Assembly (NCBI GenBank): GCA_964247265.1
Contig: CAXTTS010000039.1
Location: 1-19,476, forward strand
Direction of reading: 5' to 3'
Length of the DNA stretch: 19,476 nucleotides
DNA from: Alterirhizorhabdus sp964247265
GTDB lineage: Bacteria > Pseudomonadota > Alphaproteobacteria > Sphingomonadales > Sphingomonadaceae
Shown here: piece after piece, positions 13,014-19,476 of the stretch
Layout: every line of letters starts with the position of its first letter
How positions within the stretch are numbered: position 1 is the stretch's first letter
Translations under genes and position numbers: made by a program
The notes under the pieces: model-generated
Databases searched by the model: none
Seen by the model: only the letters and a program-made list of their open reading frames with translations
Told to the model about the DNA's origin: nothing

Positions 13014-15512
13014 CTAGTAAATCCCGCCCTGCCGTTGCAGGAAGTCGCTGTCGCGATCGGCCTCGGCCCGCCGGGCGGTGCCATTGTCGGCATGTTTGAC
13101 GATCTCCTCGCGGCGGATCGATCGGCGCGGCTCGCTTTCCGGCTTGAACGCCTCCCAGATCACCGCCGCCTTGGGATCGGCCGACGGCCAGGCGCCGAAC
13201 ACGCGGCGGCCGGACTTGCGATCGATCCGCACCATGCGGATGCCGGCGGGCGCGCGGAACGGAACGATCGGCATATCCTTCATCGCGACCTGCGCGAATT
13301 GCTTGAATATCGGCGCCGCCACCGTGCCGCCCTGCGCATAGCCGCCGAGCGGGCGCGGCTGATCGTAGCCGAGATAGACGCCCGCGACGAGATCGGCCGA
13401 GCCGCCGACGAACCACACGTTGGTGGGGCCGGTGGAGGTGCCCGTCTTGCCGAACAATGGCCGGCCGAGATCGCGCAGCGTGGTGGCGGTGCCGCGCTGG
13501 ACGACGCCTTCCATGATGTGGACCGTCTGGTAGGCGCTCATCGCGTCGATCGCCTGGCGGGAGCGCGCGCGCGGGCGGGGCATCGCGCCGCCCGTATAAT
13601 CCTTCGCGTTGCAGCCTTCGCAGGGGCGGGTGTCGGCCTTCCAGATCACCTTGCCGCGGCGATCCTGGATATAGTCGATCAGGCTCGGCTTCAGCGTGCG
13701 CCCCTGATTGGCGAGCATTGCATAGCCGTTGGTGAGCCGCAGCACCGTCGTTTCGCCCGCGCCGAGCGATATGGCGAGGACGGCGGGATAATCGCCGATG
13801 CCCATGTCGTGCGCGGTCTTCACGATCTTTGGCATGCCGGTCATGCTGGCGGTGCGGACCGTCATCAGGTTGCGCGATTGCTCGACGCCCCAGCGCATCG
13901 TCTGCGGCCCGGCGTTGCCGCCGGAGAAGTTGCGGAAGCATTTCCGCCCCAGCCGGACCGACTGGTACACGCAGAACGGCCCGTCGACGATGATCGAGGC
14001 GGGCGTCATGCCATTCTCCAGCGCGGTCGCATAGACGAACGGCTTGAAGCTGGAGCCGGGCTGGCGCAGCGCCTGGGTGGCGCGGTTGAACGAATTGCCC
14101 TTGGCATCGAAGCCGCCCTGCATGGCGAGCACCTGGCCCGTGTGCGGGTTCTCGACCACCATGCCGCCCGACACGCCGGGGATGTTGCGCAGCGACCACC
14201 CGCCGCCTTCGCGCTTCACCGCGATCACGTCGCCGGCCGCGAGGAAATCGAACGCCTGCCCGCCGACGCCGCGCTTCGGCATCGTCGCGGCATATTTCGG
14301 CAGGGTGCCGGTGGTGCCGTCGGCAAAGCCGACCGCCGCCTCGCCGCCGGTGCGGGACAGGATCACCGCCGCGCGCCAATCCTCATAGCCGACGCCGATC
14401 GTGTTGAGTTGGCTCGCCCAGTTGCCCGCGACATCGATGCGGCGGATCGGTCCGCTCCACCCCTTGCCGCGATCGTAGCGGACGAGCCCGTCGCGCAAAG
14501 CCGTTTCGGCCGCCTTCTGAAGCGCCGGGTCGAACGAGGAGCGGACCCACAGTCCGCCCGAATAAACGCTGTAGGGGCCATCCTTGGCCGCCTCGCCATA
14601 TTTCTCGATCAGTTCGCGGCGCACCTCCTCCATGAAGTAGCCGCCGGCATCCTGCCGCTCCGGCGCCTGCCGGCCGACGATGCCGAGCGGCTGCGCCTGC
14701 GCCTCGGCGGCCTGCGCGGCTGTGATGAAGCCGTTCTTCGCCATCTGGCCGAGCACCCAGTTGCGCCGCTCGGTCGCGCGACCGGCGTGCCGTTCCGGGC
14801 TGTAATTGGCGGGCGCCTTGGGCAGGATGGCGAGATAGGCCATGTCCGGCAAGGTGAGCTGATCGACATCCTTGGCGAAATAGGCGCGCGCAGCGGACTG
14901 CACGCCATAGGCGTTCCGGCCGAGGAAGATCTGGTTGAGATACAGTTCGAGGATCTGCTGCTTGCTCAGCGCATTCTCGATCCGGCGGGCGAGGATCGCC
15001 TCGCGGATCTTGCGCGAAACCGAATATTCGTCGCCGACGAGCAGGTTCTTGGCGACTTGCTGGGTGATCGTCGAGCCGCCCCGCGCGCGCCGGCCGGAGC
15101 CGATCTTGGTCACGTAATCGAACACCGCGCCAGCCAGTCCCGGATAATCGATGCCGCTATGCTCGAAGAAGCTCTTGTCCTCGGCGGACAGATAGGCGTG
15201 GACCAGCAGCGGCGGATATTCGGCAAAGCCCAGCTCCACCCGCCGTTCGCGCGCGAAGCTGTGGACCGGCATGCCGTCGATCCCGCGCACGTTGGTAGGC
15301 AAGGGCGGTTCGTAGGTGAGCAGCGTATCGGCCGAGGGCAGGCCGCGCGCGAAGACGAACCACATCGTCGTCGCGCCGATCAGGCCGATCAGCAGCAGCG
15401 CCGCCACGATCCGTACCAGCCGCCGCGCGAACAGCCGCCGGAGGAGACCGCGCGCGCCGCCGACCTCCCGCCGCAGACGGATGTGCATCTTCTCGGCGGC
15501 CGGTTCATCCAT
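13014..15512 (-). CDS. mrcA: Penicillin-binding protein 1A, bifunctional peptidoglycan synthase
   Basis: 832-aa class A PBP. A basic cytoplasmic tail leads into one membrane helix (about 33-54, RIVAALLLIGLIGATTMWFVF). The glycosyltransferase (GT51) domain has the catalytic glutamate E111 in SAEDKSFFEHSGIDY and GGSTITQQVAKNLL (145-158). An OB-like insert (about 375-405) precedes the transpeptidase domain, with its active-site triads: S487-S-F-K490, S546-R-N548 and K689-T-G691. Extracytoplasmic cysteines (FCVYQSVRLGRKCF; RPCEGC) could form disulfides. It polymerises glycan strands and cross-links peptides in the periplasm. It follows the amidase by 63 nt and precedes prfB by 78 nt on the same strand, a gene order I recognise from other alphaproteobacteria. 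Confidence 0.96.
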   Translation of the reverse strand: MDEPAAEKMHIRLRREVGGARGLLRRLFARRLVRIVAALLLIGLIGATTMWFVFARGLPSADTLLTYEPPLPTNVRGIDGMPVHSFARERRVELGFAEYPPLLVHAYLSAEDKSFFEHSGIDYPGLAGAVFDYVTKIGSGRRARGGSTITQQVAKNLLVGDEYSVSRKIREAILARRIENALSKQQILELYLNQIFLGRNAYGVQSAARAYFAKDVDQLTLPDMAYLAILPKAPANYSPERHAGRATERRNWVLGQMAKNGFITAAQAAEAQAQPLGIVGRQAPERQDAGGYFMEEVRRELIEKYGEAAKDGPYSVYSGGLWVRSSFDPALQKAAETALRDGLVRYDRGKGWSGPIRRIDVAGNWASQLNTIGVGYEDWRAAVILSRTGGEAAVGFADGTTGTLPKYAATMPKRGVGGQAFDFLAAGDVIAVKREGGGWSLRNIPGVSGGMVVENPHTGQVLAMQGGFDAKGNSFNRATQALRQPGSSFKPFVYATALENGMTPASIIVDGPFCVYQSVRLGRKCFRNFSGGNAGPQTMRWGVEQSRNLMTVRTASMTGMPKIVKTAHDMGIGDYPAVLAISLGAGETTVLRLTNGYAMLANQGRTLKPSLIDYIQDRRGKVIWKADTRPCEGCNAKDYTGGAMPRPRARSRQAIDAMSAYQTVHIMEGVVQRGTATTLRDLGRPLFGKTGTSTGPTNVWFVGGSADLVAGVYLGYDQPRPLGGYAQGGTVAAPIFKQFAQVAMKDMPIVPFRAPAGIRMVRIDRKSGRRVFGAWPSADPKAAVIWEAFKPESEPRRSIRREEIVKHADNGTARRAEADRDSDFLQRQGGIY

Positions 15513-15575
15513 GACCGGCGGGCTCTAGCATCTTCGCGGGCGTTTGCCAGCAAGCCTTTGATGCAGGCGAGGGCG

Positions 15576-16496
15576 CTATTGCCCGGCCATGCGGCGCGCG
15601 AAATGGGTCTCCACCGCGCGGCGAACGCCGATCGCGATGTCGCGCTGATAGTCGCGGGAGAACAGCTTCTTCTCGTCCTCCTCGTTGGAGATATAGCCGG
15701 TTTCCAGCAGCACGGACGGAACGTCGGGCGCCTTCAGCACCACGAGCCCGGCGAAACGGTGGAATTCCGTGCGGAACGGCACGGTCGGCGACAGCTCGCG
15801 CTGGAGCAGCGCCGCGAACGAGGCGGAGACGTTCATCGTCTCGCGCTGCGCCAGATCGAGCAGGATCGACGAGACCTCGCTGGTCTCGCCGCCCAGATTC
15901 ACGCCGTTGAGGATGTCCGCCCGGTTCTCTCGCGCGGCCAGTTGCGCTGCGACGCGATCGGAGGCGACCTCCGACAGGGTGTAGATCGTCGCGCCGTGCG
16001 CCGCCGGATTGGGCGCGCTGTCGGCATGGACCGAGATGAACAGGTCGGCCTTCAGCCGCCGCGCGATCTCGCGCCGCTCGCCAAGGATCAGGAAGCGATC
16101 GTCGTCGCGGGTGAGGGCGACCCGGACCCGGCCGGAGGATCGCAGTTCGTCGCGAATGGCACGGGCGATCTGGAGCGTGACCTCCTTCTCGCGGTGGCGG
16201 CCGTCGACCCCGGGGGCGCCGGGATCGTGCCCGCCGTGGCCGGCGTCGATCACGACGAGCGGCCGGTTGCTGCCGCGCGCGCCGATGATCCTCGGCGAGG
16301 CGCCGGCATATTGTGCCGATGCCAGCTCGGCCGGCGTGCCGGCGGGTCGTCCAGACCGGGCGGCGCCGCGGGCGGCAGCCCCGGCGTCGTCGAAGCGGAC
16401 GGAAACCTGGCTGCCGCGAACGTCCAGCCCGGCGATGCCGGCCGGGGCCGACTGGCCCGGCAGCAAGGCGGCAACGGCAAGCAAGGCAGCGAACAT
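15576..16496 (-). CDS. amiC: N-acetylmuramoyl-L-alanine amidase, Amidase_3 family
   Basis: 306-aa periplasmic zinc amidase that cuts stem peptides from glycan strands, as needed for daughter-cell separation. The N-terminus (MFAALLAVAALLPGQSAPA) is a signal peptide with a weak n-region. A very short AMIN-like strand region follows, then the catalytic domain with H87 (VVIDAGHGGHDPG), E103 (HREKEV), H157 (FISVHADS) and catalytic E265 (LLETGYISN). The insert at about 195-235 (LGGETSEVSSILLDLAQRETMNVSASFA) matches the autoinhibitory helix region of EnvC-activated amidases. An alternative TTG start at 16556, with GGGGACGAGG upstream, would add 20 residues including an RR pair; an ATG at 16604 adds 36. 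The start is uncertain, the family is not. Confidence 0.93.
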   Translation of the reverse strand: MFAALLAVAALLPGQSAPAGIAGLDVRGSQVSVRFDDAGAAARGAARSGRPAGTPAELASAQYAGASPRIIGARGSNRPLVVIDAGHGGHDPGAPGVDGRHREKEVTLQIARAIRDELRSSGRVRVALTRDDDRFLILGERREIARRLKADLFISVHADSAPNPAAHGATIYTLSEVASDRVAAQLAARENRADILNGVNLGGETSEVSSILLDLAQRETMNVSASFAALLQRELSPTVPFRTEFHRFAGLVVLKAPDVPSVLLETGYISNEEDEKKLFSRDYQRDIAIGVRRAVETHFARRMAGQ

Positions 16497-16688
16497 CCGC
16501 CCACAATGTCGCCGGGCACCTTGGCCGGTCCAGCGGAAATCGATGTGAACGCCCAAGATCGCCTCGTCCCCTGCCGCCCGCCGGACCACTCCCGCCGTGG
16601 CCATAGGATGAACGATCGAGGTTAACCCATGCTTGCCGGGCCGGGAGCTTTGTGTTGCCCCTCGTCTGTGCAGGTGCTAGCGGTGAAA

Positions 16689-16733
16689 GTCCGGGCGGAT
16701 CATGTCTCTGACAGGAACGGCAGCCACCCGGAC
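16689..16733 (+). promoter_or_regulatory. Two-level hairpin, candidate structured RNA upstream of rne
   Basis: GTCCGGG (16689-16695) pairs perfectly with CCCGGAC (16727-16733). Inside it TGTC (16703-16706) pairs with GACA (16710-16713) over a 3-nt loop. The sequence before it, GGTGAAAGTCCGG, superficially resembles parts of RNase P and FMN-riboswitch RNAs, but the remaining conserved parts of both are missing. It may belong to the rne leader or to a separate small RNA. Confidence 0.35.
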
Positions 16734-16801
16734 ATGGCGCCGGCGCACAAGCTTTCCCGCTTGGCCGGCCTTCTGGGTTGACGTTGCATGAGCCATTTGT
16801 T

Positions 16802-16849
16802 CCCCACACCCAAAAGCCCCCCTTCGGGTGGCGGCGCATGGGTGCGGGG
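16802..16849 (+). promoter_or_regulatory. Long imperfect hairpin in the rne leader
   Basis: CCCCACACCCA (16802-16812) pairs with TGGGTGCGGGG (16839-16849) at 10 of 11 positions. Within it GCCCCCC (16816-16822) pairs with GGGTGGC (16826-16832) at 6 of 7 around a TTC loop. It lies 168 nt before the rne ATG. In enterobacteria RNase E controls its own level by cutting a structured leader; a comparable role here is inferred from position only. No T-run follows, so it is not a normal terminator. Confidence 0.45.
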
Positions 16850-17016
16850 CTGTGTTCCTGGCGCGGATCGCGCCGGGGATGGCCATGCGGCAGAGGCGAG
16901 ACTTTCCATCCCAACCGAAACGATGGCGCCGCGCAAGCGTGCGATCCGGCGCCCGTTTCCCTTTTGCGCGCCCCGCCGCTTGCCAGCGGCAGGTGGACGC
17001 GCCTGGAGATATCTGA

Positions 17017-19476
17017 ATGACCACGCGCATGCTGATCGACGCGCGCCACCGGGAAGAAACCCGCGTAGCCGTCGTAAAAGGTAACCGGATCGAGGAGTTC
17101 GACTTCGAATCCGCCGAGCGGAAACAGCTCAAGGGCAATATCTATCTGGCCAAGGTGACGCGCGTCGAGCCGTCGCTGCAGGCGGCGTTCGTTGATTATG
17201 GCGGCAACCGCCACGGCTTCCTCGCTTTTTCCGAGATCCACCCGGATTACTACCAGATCCCCAAGGAGGATCGCGAGGCGCTGCTGCGCGAAGAAGCCGA
17301 GCATGCCGCCGAGGAAGAGGCGCTGCGCGGGCACGACGACGACGAGCAGGACGGCGACGACCATGATGCCGCTGGCTATGATGACGAGCAGGACGAGCCT
17401 CGTGATCAGTCCGACGATCGTCTGGACGACGACCACCAGACCGACGATCGCCACGACGGAGAGCCGGACGGCGGCGAGGAAGCCGGCGAGGCGCCGCGCG
17501 CGCGCCGTTCCAGTGTCGGCGGTGGCGACGACAACGCCGTGGAGGCGCTGCGCAACAAGCGCATGAACCTGCGCCGCCGCTACAAGATCCAGGACGTGAT
17601 CCGCCGCCGCCAGGTGCTGCTGGTGCAGGTGGTGAAGGAGGAGCGCGGCAATAAGGGCGCGGCGCTGACGACCTACCTGTCGCTGGCCGGCCGCTATTGC
17701 GTGCTGATGCCCAACACGTCGCATGGCGGCGGGATCAGCCGCAAGATCTCCAACGCCTCGGATCGCAAGCGGCTGAAGTCGATCATGGCGGAGCTGAACC
17801 TGCCGAAGACGATGGGCTGCATCGTCCGCACGGCCGGCCTCCAGCGCACCAAGAGCGAGATCAAGCGCGATTTCGATTATCTCGCGCGGCTGTGGGATAC
17901 GATCCGCGAGAACACGCTGGGCGCCTCCGCCCCGGCCGAGATCTATGGCGACAGCGATCTCATCAAGCGGGCGATCCGCGACATCTATAATCGCGAGATC
18001 GACGAGATACTGGTGGAGGGGGCCGACGGCTTCCATGCGGCGCGCAGCTTCATGAAGCTGCTGATGCCCGGCCACTCCAAGAAGATCACGCCCTATTCGG
18101 ACGTGGTGCCGCTGTTCCAGCGTTTCGGCGTGGAGGAGCAGCTTTCGGCGATGTACCAGCCTTTGGTGCAGCTGAAATCGGGCGGCTACCTCGTCATCAA
18201 CCCGACCGAGGCGCTGGTGTCGATCGACATCAACTCCGGCCGGTCGACGCGCGAGCATAATATCGAGCAGACCGCGCTGATGACCAATTTGGAGGCAGCG
18301 CACGAGATCGCCCGCCAGCTGCGGCTGCGCGACATGGCCGGTCTGGTCGTGATCGACTTCATCGACATGGAGAACAACTCGAACAACCGTAAGGTCGAGA
18401 AGGCGATGAAGGAGGCGCTGCGCAATGATCGCGCGCGCATCCAGGTCGGCCGGATCTCGTCCTTCGGCCTGTTCGAGATGAGCCGCCAGCGCATCCGCAC
18501 CGGCGTGCTGGAGGCGTCGACCCGCCCGTGCCCGCATTGCGATGCGACCGGTCTGGTCCGCACCGCATCCTCGGCCGGCGTGTCGGCGCTGCGGATGCTG
18601 GAGGACGAGGCCGCGCGCGGTCGCGGCAGCCGGCTGTGCCTGCGCGCCAGCACCGAGGCGGCCTTCTACGTGCTCAACCGCAAGCGCGCCGAACTGGCCG
18701 AGATCGAGGATCGCTACGGCGTGCTGATCGAGATCCTGCCCGACGGCAATATGGAAGGCGCCCGCCTGTCGGTGGAGAGCGGTGGCCCGCCGCCGGCCTA
18801 TCCGCCGCGCCTGCCGGCCCCGATCGAGATCGATGCCGACGACGAGGACGATTTCGTCGAGGAGGAAGAGGAAGAGACGTTCGAGGCGGACGCCGAGGAC
18901 GAGCCCGAGCGCGCCGAACGCCCTGAGCGTGGCGAACGGCCGGATCGCGCCGAGGAAGGCGAGGGCGGTGGTCGCCGCCGCCGTCGCCGCCGCCGCCGTG
19001 GCGGTCGCCGCGAGGAGGGCGATGAGGTCGCCACCGGCGATGTCGTGCCCGGCGAGGACGAGGAGAGCGAAGCCGAGGCGGCCGAGGATGCGGTGGCGAT
19101 CGAGGAGGGCGACATCGCTCCCGCCGAGGCCGAAGCCGAGGACGCCGAAGCCGCAGCGGAAGCGGGTGGCGACGACGACGGCAAGCGCCGTCGCGGTCGT
19201 CGCGGTCGCCGGGGTGGACGTCGCCGGAGCGGCGAGGAGGCTGCCGTCGAGGAGCCGTCCGACGCGATCGACGCGAGTGCGGCGAGCGATGACGCCGTCG
19301 AAGCGGTCGCCGAGCAGGTGACGCTGGAGGAGGCCGCGCCTGCTCCCGAAACGCCGGAGACCACGACGGACGAGCCCCTTCCGACAAGCGAGGCCTCGCC
19401 CGAGGTGGTCGCCGCCGTCGAGGCGCAGGGAGCACCCAAGGCACGCCGCCGCCCGCGCGCCCGCAAGGATGCGGTG
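17017..19476 (+). CDS. rne: Ribonuclease E, 3' end beyond the window
   Basis: 820 codons are visible without a stop. RNase E is the membrane-associated or degradosome endonuclease that starts mRNA decay and processes rRNA and tRNA. The start is MTTRMLIDARHREETRVAVVKG. An S1 domain (about 36-80 and 187-220) is split by an insertion of about 100 residues that is very Asp/Glu-rich. The catalytic metal ligands are D404 (VSIDINSGR) and D447 (VVIDFIDM), 43 apart as in E. coli D303/D346. The Zn-link is C505-x2-C508 (CPHCDATG). After about residue 600 the chain becomes acidic and low-complexity with Arg-rich blocks at about 649-668 and 722-740 and a basic KARRRPRARKDAV stretch at the edge, typical of the RNA- and partner-binding scaffold. 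No strong Shine-Dalgarno; GGAG lies 9 nt before the ATG. Confidence 0.96.
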   Translation, partial: MTTRMLIDARHREETRVAVVKGNRIEEFDFESAERKQLKGNIYLAKVTRVEPSLQAAFVDYGGNRHGFLAFSEIHPDYYQIPKEDREALLREEAEHAAEEEALRGHDDDEQDGDDHDAAGYDDEQDEPRDQSDDRLDDDHQTDDRHDGEPDGGEEAGEAPRARRSSVGGGDDNAVEALRNKRMNLRRRYKIQDVIRRRQVLLVQVVKEERGNKGAALTTYLSLAGRYCVLMPNTSHGGGISRKISNASDRKRLKSIMAELNLPKTMGCIVRTAGLQRTKSEIKRDFDYLARLWDTIRENTLGASAPAEIYGDSDLIKRAIRDIYNREIDEILVEGADGFHAARSFMKLLMPGHSKKITPYSDVVPLFQRFGVEEQLSAMYQPLVQLKSGGYLVINPTEALVSIDINSGRSTREHNIEQTALMTNLEAAHEIARQLRLRDMAGLVVIDFIDMENNSNNRKVEKAMKEALRNDRARIQVGRISSFGLFEMSRQRIRTGVLEASTRPCPHCDATGLVRTASSAGVSALRMLEDEAARGRGSRLCLRASTEAAFYVLNRKRAELAEIEDRYGVLIEILPDGNMEGARLSVESGGPPPAYPPRLPAPIEIDADDEDDFVEEEEEETFEADAEDEPERAERPERGERPDRAEEGEGGGRRRRRRRRRGGRREEGDEVATGDVVPGEDEESEAEAAEDAVAIEEGDIAPAEAEAEDAEAAAEAGGDDDGKRRRGRRGRRGGRRRSGEEAAVEEPSDAIDASAASDDAVEAVAEQVTLEEAAPAPETPETTTDEPLPTSEASPEVVAAVEAQGAPKARRRPRARKDAV

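Larger units (their letters stand above)
16497..17016. other. Long divergent intergenic region between amiC and rne
   Basis: 520 bp without a convincing gene. The amiC side (16497-16620) may in part be coding if the upstream amiC start is used. The rne side carries two hairpin-forming segments listed separately. A TTGACG (16778-16783) could be a -35, but no good -10 lies 16-18 nt downstream. Several short frames cross the region; one ends in a TGA overlapping the rne ATG. None has a clear start signal or protein-like composition. The region most likely holds the promoters of both operons and a long rne 5' leader. Confidence 0.6.

Noticed and set aside
12996..16625. Long plus-strand open frame opposite PBP1a and the amidase
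   Set aside because: Shadow of conserved minus-strand genes with intact catalytic motifs; the translation has no recognisable family.
16670..16740. Possible RNase P RNA or FMN riboswitch from the GGTGAAAGTCCGG stretch
   Set aside because: Only a dozen bases agree with either family. The other conserved elements are absent, and rne is not a riboflavin gene.
16778..17020. Open frame whose TGA overlaps the rne ATG, suggesting a coupled upstream peptide
   Set aside because: It would begin with TTG and shows no ribosome binding site. It runs through both arms of the 16802-16849 hairpin, and its Arg/Pro/Cys-rich translation looks like GC-rich non-coding sequence. The stop/start overlap can arise by chance.
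15505..18537. Long minus-strand open frame opposite rne and the intergenic region
   Set aside because: It spans the rne catalytic domain antisense and has low-complexity Arg/His composition, so it is a codon-bias artefact.
18961..19235. CGC-rich repeated stretches as a tandem DNA repeat
   Set aside because: They are explained by Arg-rich coding blocks of RNase E; there is no constant repeat unit.

Overview
The window is a GC-rich bacterial chromosome segment that reads as an alphaproteobacterium, most likely of the Sphingomonas group. This rests on protein style: an RF2 with an SPY recognition motif and no frameshift, an RNase E with a large acidic insertion in its S1 domain, the gene order amidase - PBP1a - prfB divergent from rne, and several short Ala/Arg-rich proteins. 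Nearly all of it is chromosomal core. I see no phage, insertion sequence, CRISPR array, tRNA or rRNA.

Layout. (1) 1-1718, minus strand: rpmI, rplT and the 5' part of pheS (cut by the window edge), with a sigma70-like promoter before rpmI and a strong hairpin between rplT and pheS. (2) 1866-4584: a 48-aa hypothetical protein (minus), a 701-aa AsmA-family membrane-anchored protein (plus) and a 67-aa Ala-rich hypothetical protein (plus). (3) 4739-9549, plus strand: a tight operon for a three-subunit molybdenum hydroxylase of the PaoABC/YagTSR type (2Fe-2S subunit, FAD plus 4Fe-4S subunit, molybdopterin subunit), followed at once by a short-chain dehydrogenase with a C-terminal hydrophobic anchor. 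No subunit carries a Tat signal, so the enzyme is probably cytoplasmic. An alcohol-to-aldehyde-to-acid sequence is a plausible but unproven joint role. (4) 9565-11063: thyA (minus) and a stand-alone RadC-type JAB domain protein (plus), divergent around a 200-bp region with a perfect 9+1+9 palindrome. (5) 11068-16496, minus strand: an apparent operon of a periplasmic amidase, PBP1a, prfB and a lipoprotein-like SAM methyltransferase, the last two overlapping by one base. It joins cell-wall growth and cell separation to translation termination. (6) 16497-17016: a long divergent intergenic region with two RNA-like hairpins on the rne side. (7) 17017-end: rne, running off the window.

I did not find a convincing new multi-gene system. 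The points most worth a second look are the palindrome between thyA and the JAB gene, the JAB protein in which the usual MPN glutamate appears to be arginine, the predicted secreted methyltransferase overlapping prfB, the structured rne leader, and the molybdenum hydroxylase/SDR operon.
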